Positions 24,872 to 34,328 of a stretch of 64,000 bases of DNA are shown here, piece after piece. The notes under the pieces were generated by a model, which saw nothing but the letters and a program-made list of their open reading frames with translations, made no database searches and was not told the origin of the DNA. The position numbers and the translations under genes were made by a program. Source of the stretch: CALRWV02 sp943371965 (GTDB lineage: Bacteria; Bacteroidota; JABWAT01); the NCBI GenBank assembly GCA_943371965.1, contig CALRWV020000002.1:310001-374000 (forward strand), read 5' to 3'. Position 1 is the stretch's first letter. Each line of letters begins with the position of its first letter.

Positions 24872-27800
24872 TTATTTTTTGGGTAAGCTTTGCAAGTATT
24901 CGCGGATAAATTTCTGGTAGGATTCCGGATAGGACGAAAGTTGGGAATTGAGAAGGTAAAATTGCAGTAATGTAGAGTTATCGTATTGGATTTCCTTATC
25001 TGAACCTTTGAATAATGTCTTATTTGAGAAAGATTCGCGCTTTTCTTCAAATTCTCGCTGAATCGTACTTCTTTGCGATTCAAGCATACGGCTCAATATT
25101 TTCTGCTGCCGTTCAATCAGTTTGCTGTCTATTTGTTGATTTATTTCCCGTGCAGCTTTTTCCATTTCTTCTTTGATTGGTGTCATGTCACTTGAAAGCC
25201 CTGAGTTTTCTCCCTTTTGTTTTGCACGTTCCATCATCTGCTGAAGCTGTTGACTGATTGCCTGCTGTTGGGCTGCCATTTGTGCAAGGCGTTCTTTTCC
25301 CGGCCCATCCTTATCCTTCTCTCCCTGCTCATTTAAAACCTGCTGATTCAAATCCTGTTGCCGGTTTGCCAATTCCCGCATTTCATCCATGAAAGATTTT
25401 TCCTGCTGACCTTGCTGCCCCTGTCCCCCCTGCTGCTTTTGCTGCTGGTTCATCAAAGAAAGAATTCTGTAAATCATCGAATTGATCTGAATACGCGAAT
25501 TGCTCCGGTTGATTTCTGCAGGTGTAATCTGATTGTCAACATATTGTTCTTTTGCCTGATTCAAAAAATCAGTTGCAGTACTCAAATCTTTATTCAGCAG
25601 CATTCCAACCTGCGGTTCGCGTTCACCAATGTAATTTGCAGAATCCGAAATGGTTTTCAACGATTGAAGCAATGATTCAGAATAATTTGCACCCCATCTT
25701 ATCGCATCTTTATTGGGAAGATTCTGTGCCATCAGTTCTGAAACCTTGTTTGAGCGCAGCATCAGCTGACGAAGTAACTGAAGAATGACCATATTCTGAT
25801 TTTCCTTCATTTCCTTCTGAAGGTCATCAGACTGCTTTTTCATTTCCTGCAGTTTCTGGCTCAATTCCTTTGAATTTTCCTGAGTCTTTTTCGAATCTTT
25901 CTGATTGGCCGATTGTTCTGTTTTCTGTGATTTTTGGGTCAACGATTCCTTTTTCAGAAAGTCTTTCATTGCTTCCAATTTTGATTGGACAAATTTTTTC
26001 TCGTCTGTTTCTTCAGCCTGTTTGTGAATCTGGTCAACGGTTTTTTCAAAGTCCTTCAGCTGTTCTGTCTGCATTTTCTGCAGACTTGATATTTTGTCAA
26101 AATCCGGTTTTTCTGACTGAGCTTCCATTTGAATTTCCTGTTCTTTGGAAGCCAATTCATTTGCACGTTGGTTCATTTCTTCCATCTTCTGTTCATTTTG
26201 CAAACGCTTTATGGTTTTGATGGTTTTATCAAGCTGTTTCGTTAAGTTTTCATTGTTGAGTTTCATATCCTCAACCGCTTTCTGAACATCTTTCCTGTCC
26301 AGATTCTGCATCTGCTCCTGAACTTTTTTCAGCATTTCCTGCAGTTTTTCACTTTTAGTTTCAGACAGCAATTGCTGTAATTCAAGATATTTCTGAAGGG
26401 TTTCCGGCGGAAGCGTCTGGTTTTCATTTAGCTTCTTCAGTGCTTCATCCATTTTCTTCTGCGAGTTTTCCAGCTCTTTATTCAGTTCTTTTGATTCCCT
26501 GTCAAGCTGTTTAACCTGATTTTGCTCACTGAAGGAAATATCCCCATTTTTCTTTTTCAGATCATCTGATGTTTTATTGATTTTTTCTGACAGCTTTTTT
26601 GCTTTTTCAGTCAGTTTATCCAAATCGTCTTTCACAGATTCGGTTGCCTTTTCAGATTCTGAAAAAAGTTCATCAAGAGTTGGGGTTTTCAGCATAACAA
26701 CTTCACTCCAAACAACATGTCCGCCCTTTATGAACGGATAACCATCTGCAATTCCAATCTGCATTTCTACAGCATCGCCTGAAACAATATTTTTTGATGG
26801 CAGTTCCCAAAGCAAAGAAACAGAAAGGCTTGGATTCAATTTTTCAGGTTTGAGGATTGTGATTTCATTCCATTTTGGCTCCAGCAAATCGAATTCTGAA
26901 CGGATTCTGTATCTGATCATTGCCGCAACAATTCCATAATCATCCATTGCCAGAAATTGTACAGGAATTTTATAATCACGTCTGACAAACGGTTCATCCT
27001 GATTGGGTTGAATAAGCTGCAGCGAAGGTGGGAGGTCATTTACAACTGAAATGGAAAGTGATGTTGTATCTCTGTTTTCCAGTGAATCAGTATCAATTAC
27101 CTGAAATTTCAGCTGTGTTGATTTGAAAACTGTTTCTTCGAAATAAAAATCTTTTTGTGAAAAAACTGATGTTTTTTTCAGTCCGGTGACTTTACCCGAA
27201 TTTATTTTCTTTGAAAACCTTCCTGTTATTGAGACTTGGCTTCCTTCCGGAATTTGAATCTGATTTCCATTTACTGCAGTATGAGTGAAAGAAGGTTTTC
27301 CCGTGTAAAAAGGTGGTTTTATTTTGAAGGAAATATCCTGCAAAAACGGACGGTCAACCAATCTGATTGAATATTTTTCTGACTTGAACCATTCATTTTC
27401 GAGTGAGTAGGTAACCGATGTTTGAATGTTTGGTTTTTCATAATAAAATGTTTTTCCATCAGTACTTGTTATTGATTCCTCATTGCCATTTTCGAAGATC
27501 ACTTTCAGAAAGACCGGCGTTGGTGAATTGGCAAAAGAACCTGATATTTCAAGTGAATCACCACGTTCAACTTTTTTATTTCCCGGTTTCAAAACATACT
27601 CAAAAGATACCAAATGGGCTGATTTTGTCCATGGCAGAAAGATATCATGCATTCCTTTTGGGAAAAAAACAGGAGAAAGAAGTGCCAACACAAATAGTAC
27701 AAGGATCAGGGAAAGAGACTGTTTTTCCTTTGATTCAAAAGATCTGATTTTTATGAATTCACTGCTGTGATTGCTACCGCTCAAGTAAAAAAGGTTTAAA

Positions 27801-28111
27801 AAACTTTTAATTTCTGAATCTGTCAAACTGCTGAATGATTTCAGTTTATCTTCAAGGTCAAGCGGTTTCAGTTCTTCAATCTTCTTGCCATTTTTCAATT
27901 GCAGGAAGACGATGACTGCCAAAACAATTCCAAATGAAATCAGAACAACCAAACCCAACCAGCGTATTTCAGGTGAAACCAGAACATCATTATAAAATAC
28001 AACCAGAATCCATGACAAAAGAACATAAACCAGCAATGCGAGAAAAATCTTTTTCACTGTTTGAAACAGAACTGTTTTAAGTAAAAATTTATTAAGTGCA
28101 GATTGGGGCAT
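24872..28111 (-). CDS. DUF4175-type large membrane protein with long coiled coil
   Basis: 1079 residues. Two N-terminal membrane helices (about 17-40 and 50-71), a third near 130-150, then a beta-rich periplasmic part (about 160-480) and a long charged coiled coil rich in Gln, Lys and Glu (about 490-1010), with poly-Gln/Gly near 890. This matches the DUF4175 architecture of Bacteroidetes and alphaproteobacteria; function unknown. The DUF4159 gene is 157 bases upstream in the same direction, a pairing seen in other FCB genomes. A frame this long with no interruption supports a working gene. Confidence 0.8.
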   Translation of the reverse strand: MPQSALNKFLLKTVLFQTVKKIFLALLVYVLLSWILVVFYNDVLVSPEIRWLGLVVLISFGIVLAVIVFLQLKNGKKIEELKPLDLEDKLKSFSSLTDSEIKSFLNLFYLSGSNHSSEFIKIRSFESKEKQSLSLILVLFVLALLSPVFFPKGMHDIFLPWTKSAHLVSFEYVLKPGNKKVERGDSLEISGSFANSPTPVFLKVIFENGNEESITSTDGKTFYYEKPNIQTSVTYSLENEWFKSEKYSIRLVDRPFLQDISFKIKPPFYTGKPSFTHTAVNGNQIQIPEGSQVSITGRFSKKINSGKVTGLKKTSVFSQKDFYFEETVFKSTQLKFQVIDTDSLENRDTTSLSISVVNDLPPSLQLIQPNQDEPFVRRDYKIPVQFLAMDDYGIVAAMIRYRIRSEFDLLEPKWNEITILKPEKLNPSLSVSLLWELPSKNIVSGDAVEMQIGIADGYPFIKGGHVVWSEVVMLKTPTLDELFSESEKATESVKDDLDKLTEKAKKLSEKINKTSDDLKKKNGDISFSEQNQVKQLDRESKELNKELENSQKKMDEALKKLNENQTLPPETLQKYLELQQLLSETKSEKLQEMLKKVQEQMQNLDRKDVQKAVEDMKLNNENLTKQLDKTIKTIKRLQNEQKMEEMNQRANELASKEQEIQMEAQSEKPDFDKISSLQKMQTEQLKDFEKTVDQIHKQAEETDEKKFVQSKLEAMKDFLKKESLTQKSQKTEQSANQKDSKKTQENSKELSQKLQEMKKQSDDLQKEMKENQNMVILQLLRQLMLRSNKVSELMAQNLPNKDAIRWGANYSESLLQSLKTISDSANYIGEREPQVGMLLNKDLSTATDFLNQAKEQYVDNQITPAEINRSNSRIQINSMIYRILSLMNQQQKQQGGQGQQGQQEKSFMDEMRELANRQQDLNQQVLNEQGEKDKDGPGKERLAQMAAQQQAISQQLQQMMERAKQKGENSGLSSDMTPIKEEMEKAAREINQQIDSKLIERQQKILSRMLESQRSTIQREFEEKRESFSNKTLFKGSDKEIQYDNSTLLQFYLLNSQLSSYPESYQKFIREYLQSLPKK

Positions 28112-28268
28112 AAATAGGTTTTAGGCTACAGGAAATTAAATTATAAATTATGGATTATAAATTTTAAATTGAATGCAATTGAAATAGTTTAGTTACTGTG
28201 TTTCTTCATAATATCCTGTGTTCTTCAGCGTCAAAATGGCATCTATCGATTTTCGATTCTCGACGACA

Positions 28269-28916
28269 TCATTGCGAAATTGCAAAGGCAACAATATTGA
28301 CTCCCATTTTCAATGCAAGTTCATGAATTTCCGGCGGATCATTATGAACTTCCGAATCTTCCCAACCATCACCCAAATCGCATTCAAAAGTGAACAGAAG
28401 CATCAGCCGCCTACCCTCAAATATTCCATACGCAATTGGTGGTTTTCCATCATGCTCATGAATTTTTGGAAGTCCATTCGGAAATTTGAAATAGGAAGAA
28501 AACAATTCATTTGAAACCGGTATTTCTTTCAATTCACGGTCCGGAAATATTTTTTTGATTTCTTTTTTGAAAAAAGGGAACATTCCGTAATTGTCATCAA
28601 TATGAAGAAATCCTCCATTCAGAAGATAGTTTTTTAGAATTACCCGTTCTGATTCAGTAAAGGAAATATTTCCGTGACCTGTTGTGTGGAGAATCTGAAA
28701 CTGATACAGCGATTTCGAAGTAATATCTATGGTTTCAACTCTCGGATTCACTTTTATTTCTGTATTCGAGTTTAAATATTTTACAAGATTTGGAAGACTT
28801 GTGGGATTTGCATACCAATCACCGCCACCACCATATTTCAGCAACCCGATTTTGATTTGTGCAAAAACCGGAATTGTCGAAAAACATAAAATCAGAAAGA
28901 AAGCAATCTTTTTCAT
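28269..28916 (-). CDS. DUF4159 domain protein, exported
   Basis: 215 residues with signal peptide MKKIAFFLILCFSTIPVFAQ. The DUF4159 pattern is clear: KYGGGGDWYANPTSLPNL near the start, the HTTGHGNISFT segment (about 78-88), GGFLHIDDNYG (about 101-111) and a C-terminal CDLGDGWED. The fold resembles glutamine-amidotransferase-like domains, but catalytic residues are not obvious. It stands upstream of DUF4175 in the same direction. Function unknown; the pair may work at the envelope. Confidence 0.85.
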   Translation of the reverse strand: MKKIAFFLILCFSTIPVFAQIKIGLLKYGGGGDWYANPTSLPNLVKYLNSNTEIKVNPRVETIDITSKSLYQFQILHTTGHGNISFTESERVILKNYLLNGGFLHIDDNYGMFPFFKKEIKKIFPDRELKEIPVSNELFSSYFKFPNGLPKIHEHDGKPPIAYGIFEGRRLMLLFTFECDLGDGWEDSEVHNDPPEIHELALKMGVNIVAFAISQ

Positions 28917-29027
28917 AATAACAATTGAACAGTTACGGACAGCATGAATTTATTTATCTCAAAAATACTATTTCAAACACCAATCACCCATTACAGTTTG
29001 TTAATTCTTTTTCAAATCCAATACCAA

Positions 29028-29096
29028 AACCGATAAGACGCTGAGACACCAAGATTTTTTTTCAGTTTTTCTTTGTGCCTTAGCGTCTTGGCGGTT
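29028..29096. repeat. Intergenic palindromic repeat (CTTTGTG-CTTAGCGTCTT type)
   Basis: AACCGATAAGACGCTGAGACACC on the left pairs imperfectly with CTTTGTGCCTTAGCGTCTTGG and GCGGTT on the right across an A/T loop. Sequences of this 'CTTTGTGxCTTxGxGTCTTxGxGG' type recur between genes in many FCB genomes; here only one copy is seen. Confidence 0.55.
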
Positions 29097-29120
29097 AACT
29101 CATTCATAAAAGCAAATTTC

Positions 29121-29148
29121 TTGATATTCAGTTCGTGTTGTATCTTTG
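29121..29148 (+). promoter_or_regulatory. FCB-type promoter of the B12-binding gene
   Basis: TTG at 29121-29123, 17 bases, then TATCTTTG at 29141-29148, an exact TAnnTTTG match, 23 bases before the ATG at 29172. It is the cleanest FCB-type promoter seen in the window. Confidence 0.55.
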
Positions 29149-29171
29149 GGTGAATAAAATTTGACAATCTT

Positions 29172-29585
29172 ATGACGCTTAAACGGCCTATTCGGGTTTT
29201 AATTGCAAAAGTTGGTTTGGATGGTCATGACCGTGGTGCAAAAGTTATTGCATCAGCTCTGAAAGACGCCGGTATGGAAGTTATTTATACAGGACTTCGC
29301 CAAACACCTGACATGATCATCAATACAGCCATTCAGGAAGATGTTGATGTTATTGGTATCTCAATTCTTTCCGGTGCGCACAACACTGTTTTCCCCAAAA
29401 TCAGAAATCTGATGAACAAAGAAGGAATGACTGATGTTTTGTTGACCGGTGGCGGTGTAATTCCCGAAGAAGATATTCTGAAACTTGAAGCGGAAGGTGT
29501 AGGGAAATTATTCACACCCGGAACTCCGCTTTCTGAAACAGTAGAATACATAACAAATTGGGTCGAAACGAACAGGAGAAACTAA
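29172..29585 (+). CDS. Cobalamin-binding subunit/domain protein of the methylmalonyl-CoA mutase type
   Basis: 137 residues, a stand-alone B12-binding domain. GLDGHDRGAKV carries the DxHxxG motif whose His (His19) replaces dimethylbenzimidazole as cobalt ligand. The SILSGAH and LTGGGVIPEED segments complete the Rossmann-like fold. It equals the C-terminal part of methylmalonyl-CoA mutase, so it is probably the small subunit of a two-part acyl-CoA mutase; the catalytic large subunit is not in the window. It shares TAATG with the next gene. Confidence 0.9.
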   Translation: MTLKRPIRVLIAKVGLDGHDRGAKVIASALKDAGMEVIYTGLRQTPDMIINTAIQEDVDVIGISILSGAHNTVFPKIRNLMNKEGMTDVLLTGGGVIPEEDILKLEAEGVGKLFTPGTPLSETVEYITNWVETNRRN

Positions 29586-30022
29586 TGTCTGCTGTACTTT
29601 CCATTTCTGAAGATTTTCTCAATCAGGCGCTGTTCAATTATTTGCCTGAAAAAGTAAACAAACTGAAAACTACGATTGATACCGATTACATTGTAGTAAC
29701 TTTTCCTGTCTCCTTTATCGGAATAAAAATAAATCCTTCTGCGGCTTTCCGGATTGTTTCGTTTACGTGGACTGATGAAAAAAAAGTCTTCGTTCTTGAG
29801 CTGATCAAAACATCCATCCTCGATTCACGTCCGTCACTAGCTTACATCAAACGTTTTTTTCCTGAATTCATCACCATTGAAAACAACACTTTTCTGGTTA
29901 TTGATATTTTAAAAATTCCCGTAGCCGTTGAATTTCTTAAGAATCCGTTAATTTCACAGTTTACCATCGAAAAAATCGGTTTGTCAAAGGGATTGATGTC
30001 TGTAACTGTTGATTTCGTTTGA
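29585..30022 (+). CDS. Conserved-looking small protein, unknown
   Basis: 145 residues from the ATG that overlaps the previous stop by one base (TAATG), preceded by AGGAG. The protein is a mix of short hydrophobic strands and charged turns, without a signal peptide or transmembrane helix, for example VVTFPVSFIGIKI and LKIPVAVEFLK. I recognise no family. Coupling to the B12-binding subunit hints at a shared role, but nothing in the sequence shows which. Confidence 0.65.
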   Translation: MSAVLSISEDFLNQALFNYLPEKVNKLKTTIDTDYIVVTFPVSFIGIKINPSAAFRIVSFTWTDEKKVFVLELIKTSILDSRPSLAYIKRFFPEFITIENNTFLVIDILKIPVAVEFLKNPLISQFTIEKIGLSKGLMSVTVDFV

Positions 30023-30056
30023 ATTTAATCCGTAATTGGATTCCGGTATCGTAACC

Positions 30057-30107
30057 TTTCCATCAAATAACTCAATGAATTTTCAGGAGTTACCCGCAAG
30101 ATGGAAA
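30057..30107 (+). other. Structured leader-like hairpin upstream of glgC
   Basis: Nested pairing: outer TTTCCATC (30057-30064) with GATGGAAA (30100-30107), inner TAACTC (30068-30073) with GAGTTA (30087-30092). No T run follows, so it is not a plain terminator. It could be a 5' leader element of glgC or the end of the previous message. Confidence 0.35.
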
Positions 30108-30180
30108 ATTGAATTATAAAATTTTTGTTTGACCCTGCTTTCAGGTGTTAACCGAACCGAAACTTTCGAGGAGGTTTTAC

Positions 30181-31446
30181 ATGAAAGATATTGTTGCCAT
30201 CATTCTTGCCGGTGGGCGTGGTGAGCGTCTTTTTCCCCTAACAAAAGAACGTTCAAAGCCGGCTGTTTATTTCGGTGGAATTTACCGGATTATTGATCTG
30301 ACCCTGAGCAATTGCATCAATTCCGAGATTTTCAGAATCATGGTTTTTCCTCAGTACAAAGCCCAGTCACTTGTTGAACATATTGATTACGGTTGGAATA
30401 TTTTCAACCGTTATTTGGGACATTTTCTCCGGATTGTGCATCCGCAAATGCGGGTGAATGCCGAGTGGTACAAAGGAACGGCTGATTCTGTCAGACAGAA
30501 TTTATATCTGATTGAACATGAAAGTACCAGCCATTTTCTGATTCTCTCCGGTGATCATATTTACAAAATGAATTATGATTATTTCAAACATTTCCACACT
30601 GAAAGCAATTCTGATATTTCAATCTCTGCCATTGAAGTTGACTTGTGTGAAGCAACCAAATTCGGTGTTCTCGAAATTGATTCAAATAACCGGATTGTTG
30701 GGTTTGAAGAAAAACCTGAACATCCAAAACCCATTCCGGGGAAACCTGATAAAGCACTTGTTTCGATGGGAATTTATATTTTCAAAAAGGAAGCTCTGGT
30801 TCATTATCTGAAAACCATTCAAGGTGACGATTTTGGAAAAGATATAATTCCTGAAGCCATAAAAAACTGCAAAGTTTCCGCTTTTGACTATTCCAGCGAA
30901 AACAAAATTGCCGATTATATTTACAAACACTTTCCGGATGGAACGCGTGAAAAATATCTGGAAACCAATGTTCATGATTCCGGTTACTGGCGTGATGTAG
31001 GCGATCTTGATGCGTACTGGAACGCGAACATGGATCTAACCGGTGTGAATCCTGCATTTAATTTATACAGCGTTCTCTGGCCAATCAGGACCAATCAGCG
31101 GCAGTATCCGCCGGTCAAAACTATTTTCAATAATGAATCTGAAGGGCGTGTTGGTGGCATGTACGATTCAATTGTTTCACCCGGAACTGTCATCAGTGGT
31201 GGACGAGTTTTCAATTCAGTGGTTTCCTATAATGTTAGGGTGAACAGTTGGGCAGAAATTAAAGAATCGGTCATCCTGCCAAATGTTGAAATCAGGCGTC
31301 ACTGTAAAATCCAACGGGCAATTGTTGATAAGGATAATATCATTCCTGCAGGAACGATAATCGGTTATGACGTGGAAGAAGACAAAAAAAGATTTACCGT
31401 TTCACCGGGTGGAATTGTGGTTGTTGAGAAGGGACATTTTCGGTAG
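30181..31446 (+). CDS. glgC: Glucose-1-phosphate adenylyltransferase
   Basis: 421 residues from ATG 30181, chosen because GAGGAGG lies 8 bases upstream. ADP-glucose pyrophosphorylase, the committed step of bacterial glycogen synthesis. The N-terminal nucleotide-binding signature GGRGERLFPLTKERSKPAV and the YKGTADSVRQN and SGDHIYKMNYD segments are all present. FEEKPEHP and YWRDVGDLDAYW match the sugar-phosphate site, and the C-terminus (about 300-415) is a left-handed beta helix. It stands without other glg genes. Its only close neighbour downstream is convergent. Confidence 0.95.
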   Translation: MKDIVAIILAGGRGERLFPLTKERSKPAVYFGGIYRIIDLTLSNCINSEIFRIMVFPQYKAQSLVEHIDYGWNIFNRYLGHFLRIVHPQMRVNAEWYKGTADSVRQNLYLIEHESTSHFLILSGDHIYKMNYDYFKHFHTESNSDISISAIEVDLCEATKFGVLEIDSNNRIVGFEEKPEHPKPIPGKPDKALVSMGIYIFKKEALVHYLKTIQGDDFGKDIIPEAIKNCKVSAFDYSSENKIADYIYKHFPDGTREKYLETNVHDSGYWRDVGDLDAYWNANMDLTGVNPAFNLYSVLWPIRTNQRQYPPVKTIFNNESEGRVGGMYDSIVSPGTVISGGRVFNSVVSYNVRVNSWAEIKESVILPNVEIRRHCKIQRAIVDKDNIIPAGTIIGYDVEEDKKRFTVSPGGIVVVEKGHFR

Positions 31447-31458
31447 ATTGAAATTTAC

Positions 31459-32241
31459 TTAATTCCCTCTTATTTCTATTGTGTGAACTTCAGACGGCGC
31501 CTCATTTTCCTTTTTGGGAAATACTTTTTTGGATTTTAAAACCTCCTGAATTTTCTGAAGAATTTCATATTCTTCAATTGTAGAAGTTTCAACAGGAATA
31601 TCAAATGGCTTCCAATATAATTCAGGAATCATCGTGTGACCTCCCCAATAAGGTCTTTTTCCAATAAATATTCGTGGGTTTATTGCAATAATATTTACAT
31701 GCTTACTGTTTTCATCAATAGATTTTAATTCCAAATGAAATATTACATCATAATAAGGGGCTTCCTTACTTTCTGAGAAAAGATAATTTTGAGACAGTCC
31801 AACGAAATAACTTATTCCTACTGAATCCAATATTTCATCATTAATATATGGGCTTCCGCAATCACCAAAAAGAAATATGTCTTTAGAAAACTGTGCAATT
31901 GAATCAATATTTATTTCTTTATCATTAGAAATATGTAAAGAAAGCAAGTTTTGTAATTGACTGAATGTTCTTTTACCGTTTCCATATGGACCACCTTGCG
32001 TTGATAAACTATATACGCTGAAACGTTTATCAATAGATAAGTCCAGGATTACTTTTCTATCTAGGTTGGACAATTGTTTTTCCTTCATTCCGAAAATCGA
32101 TTCTATTATATTAAACAAAGAATCTTTGGAAATTGGAAAAACTGCGTTTGTTTGCATTTTCCTAATTTCCATTTTCTCATAGGTTTTGATTTGTGTGCAA
32201 CTAGTTAAAAGAACAATTAAAATTATAAGTATATTTTTCAT
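31459..32241 (-). CDS. Putative lipoprotein, unknown
   Basis: 260 residues from the ATG at 32241, which gives a lipoprotein signal (MKNILIILIVLLTSC, Cys15). The frame is open 57 codons further upstream, but that part is a decayed copy of the mscS 3' end, not protein-coding for this gene. The mature domain is not one I know. Composition is more AT-rich than the neighbours, with many Ile, Asn and Lys, which hints at recent arrival. Convergent with glgC, 12 bases apart. Confidence 0.6.
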   Translation of the reverse strand: MKNILIILIVLLTSCTQIKTYEKMEIRKMQTNAVFPISKDSLFNIIESIFGMKEKQLSNLDRKVILDLSIDKRFSVYSLSTQGGPYGNGKRTFSQLQNLLSLHISNDKEINIDSIAQFSKDIFLFGDCGSPYINDEILDSVGISYFVGLSQNYLFSESKEAPYYDVIFHLELKSIDENSKHVNIIAINPRIFIGKRPYWGGHTMIPELYWKPFDIPVETSTIEEYEILQKIQEVLKSKKVFPKKENEAPSEVHTIEIRGN

Positions 32242-32316
32242 AACATCTCTACTTATCGCACTTATTATATATACAACATACTGAGAAAACGGAATTTCAA
32301 TCTTCTTTTCCGCAAG
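32236..32316 (-). pseudogene. Diverged duplicate of the mscS 3' end
   Basis: Aligns with 33133-33208 at roughly three quarters identity by eye, with one-base gaps. Translated, it reads AEKKIEIPFSQYVVYI against AEKKIEIPLPQHVVHM at the C-terminus of the MscS protein. It even retains the distance to an ATG just after the old stop. The rest of an mscS copy is not recognisable upstream of it. Confidence 0.7.
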
Positions 32317-32439
32317 ACTTTCATGGTCCAATACTTTTAATTTTCTCTTGGACATATTTCTATATGTTGGAATCAATTTATAGTTTGGAGTATAAATAAA
32401 ATAAATTGTCACCCGTTATGAAAATCAGTTTTCAAAAAA

Positions 32440-33138
32440 TCAATTGCTAATCAAAATATCTTTCACTATAAAAACCCGATAAAGTGTATCAGTTTTACTG
32501 AAGTATTTAATCGAATCCCCGGTCGAATATTTCAAGGATATTGAATAACTTATATTATTCAAATCAATAAAATGTTTGCTTGTAAATTCAATATCTGCTA
32601 TTCTTTCGTTTGGGTTACTTCCTGAAACATCTGGATTATATAATTGATTAGACTTTAACTCTTCAAATATTTTAATATCACGTTCAGAATTATTTTTTAA
32701 AAATGGCCAAAACCTTGCTTTTACCAAATCGATTTTTTCATTATGTGATTCAACTGAACATTTCATTTTCAAATCAAACGACTCAATTTTATCCAAACTA
32801 TGTTTAAAATTATAAAGAGTGAAAAATATTCTGTTTTTGTAATCAGAGCTGTCTGATTCACTAATTGACTTTTTATTGCTGTTCAAGTCAGTGTTATATT
32901 CAAACCAATCCAAAGAATTAATACATACAATTGACAATGTATCATTCTGATTAACCAAATAAATATATTTTTCTTTTACATCCTTTACCAAATATCCAAT
33001 TGTATCATTAACTAACACAATCGGTTGAGATTTATTATTGGGATCAGTTACAAAAATTGGCTCATACTTTTTATTACACCCCATTTTATCTGTTAATAGC
33101 AATAATGAGAGGAAACATATTAGAATGTAACTTTTCAT
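32440..33138 (-). CDS. Putative lipoprotein or exported protein, unknown
   Basis: 232 residues. N-terminal MKSYILICFLSLLLLTDKMGC looks like a signal ending in a lipobox-like MGC, though Asp-Lys just before it is unusual. The rest is rich in Asn, Ser, Asp and Lys; the only cue is YSISLKYSTGDSIKYFS with beta-strand character. I recognise no family. It begins 6 bases after the mscS stop and lies between two copies of the mscS 3' end. It is not similar to the other lipoprotein at 31459-32241. Confidence 0.6.
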   Translation of the reverse strand: MKSYILICFLSLLLLTDKMGCNKKYEPIFVTDPNNKSQPIVLVNDTIGYLVKDVKEKYIYLVNQNDTLSIVCINSLDWFEYNTDLNSNKKSISESDSSDYKNRIFFTLYNFKHSLDKIESFDLKMKCSVESHNEKIDLVKARFWPFLKNNSERDIKIFEELKSNQLYNPDVSGSNPNERIADIEFTSKHFIDLNNISYSISLKYSTGDSIKYFSKTDTLYRVFIVKDILISN

Positions 33139-33144
33139 AATCCC

Positions 33145-34251
33145 CTACTTATCACCCTTCATATGCACGACATGCTGAGGCAACGGGATTTCAATTTTCT
33201 TTTCAGCAAAACCCGAGTTGATTAAAAGTCTCAACTCTTCGCTCACACGGAATTCGTCTTTGTAATGTGCAACTCTGCAGATCAGGGTCATCATCAGGGC
33301 TGAATCTTTAAAATCAACAAAATAGGATTTAGGTTCAGGATCAGATAATACATCTTTGTGTGATTTTGCGATATCCACAAGAAGCTTTTTTACTGTTTCA
33401 AGATCTGTTCCGTAAGCCACTCCCAAATCAATTTTTATTCTGGAAGCGGGGTCAGGATAACTTAAATTGATCAACTGGCTTTTTGCAATTTCAGAATTTG
33501 GTATAACAACAAAGTGATTATCAAAATTCAAAATCCTTGTAGAGCGCAAACCGATTGAAATTACATCCCCAATCTGATTTGATGCAACCAGTTTTATTCT
33601 GTCTCCAACCCTGAACGGACGGTCAACCATAATAACAAAACCTGAAATCATGTTTGAAAGTGTATCCTGTGAAGCGTAACCCATGGCAAAGGAAACGGCT
33701 GTTGCGAAAATAGCAAGCCCTGTTAAATCAACTTCAAAATATTTCAGCACAACACTTATACCGGCAGCATAAACAATGACTTTGAGCAACCGTTCAACCA
33801 ATGGGGCAAATTCATCATCAACTTCTGTCTCTGTTTTACTCAGAACATTGTCCTTAAACCATTGTGTTAGAATGGTAATCAGACGGGAAACAAAAAGACA
33901 AACGAGAAAAACGATAATGGAATAAGAAGTTCCAATTGCAAAACTCTGAACCTTTGGCTGGAAGTTGTCACGGACTTCCTCAAAACTCAGGTAGAATGCA
34001 ATAATATAAATGAGCTGAAAAATCGATTTGTTTACCAAATCCAGAATTTTGTCATCAAGATCAGTTTCCGTGTTGGTAGTAATGTATTTCTCAATCAGTT
34101 TGATGACCAGTTTGACAACAAGAGTTAATACAAATGCTGTGATAAAAATTATCGCGACGTAAATCAAATCGCCCAGATACGTATTTGCAGTAAATTCTGA
34201 AATATATTGACGGATGAAATCGCCCTGTAAGTGTGATATTTGTGAGATCAT
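33145..34251 (-). CDS. MscS-family mechanosensitive ion channel
   Basis: 368 residues. Four hydrophobic segments (about 28-50, 72-90, 103-125 and 155-190); the last, with VDLTGLAIFATAVSFAMGYASQDTLSN, is the pore helix with Ala/Gly packing followed by the MscS beta domain (FVIMVDRPFRVGDRIKL). The C-terminus ends IEIPLPQHVVHMKGDK. It releases ions under osmotic downshock. Larger than E. coli MscS by about 80 residues through extra N-terminal helices. A diverged copy of its last 80 bases lies 0.9 kb downstream. Confidence 0.9.
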   Translation of the reverse strand: MISQISHLQGDFIRQYISEFTANTYLGDLIYVAIIFITAFVLTLVVKLVIKLIEKYITTNTETDLDDKILDLVNKSIFQLIYIIAFYLSFEEVRDNFQPKVQSFAIGTSYSIIVFLVCLFVSRLITILTQWFKDNVLSKTETEVDDEFAPLVERLLKVIVYAAGISVVLKYFEVDLTGLAIFATAVSFAMGYASQDTLSNMISGFVIMVDRPFRVGDRIKLVASNQIGDVISIGLRSTRILNFDNHFVVIPNSEIAKSQLINLSYPDPASRIKIDLGVAYGTDLETVKKLLVDIAKSHKDVLSDPEPKSYFVDFKDSALMMTLICRVAHYKDEFRVSEELRLLINSGFAEKKIEIPLPQHVVHMKGDK

Positions 34252-34328
34252 GGTAAGGTTCTTAGGTTTGTAGGTTATTTGGTTAAAGTTAAGTTTTGTT
34301 TTATTTTATTTTCGAGTAAATGACTGGC

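Noticed and set aside
25358..26220. Repeated Gln/Lys-rich codons in the DUF4175 gene as a possible CRISPR or satellite repeat
   Set aside because: No fixed-length repeats with spacers; this is ordinary coiled-coil composition.
24868..27770. Several forward and reverse frames inside the DUF4175 gene
   Set aside because: They are shadows of the low-complexity coiled-coil region; the long reverse frame has the membrane and coil features.
32242..32412. Upstream extension of the lipoprotein frame as real protein
   Set aside because: It translates a decayed copy of the mscS C-terminus, and the lipoprotein signal begins at 32241.
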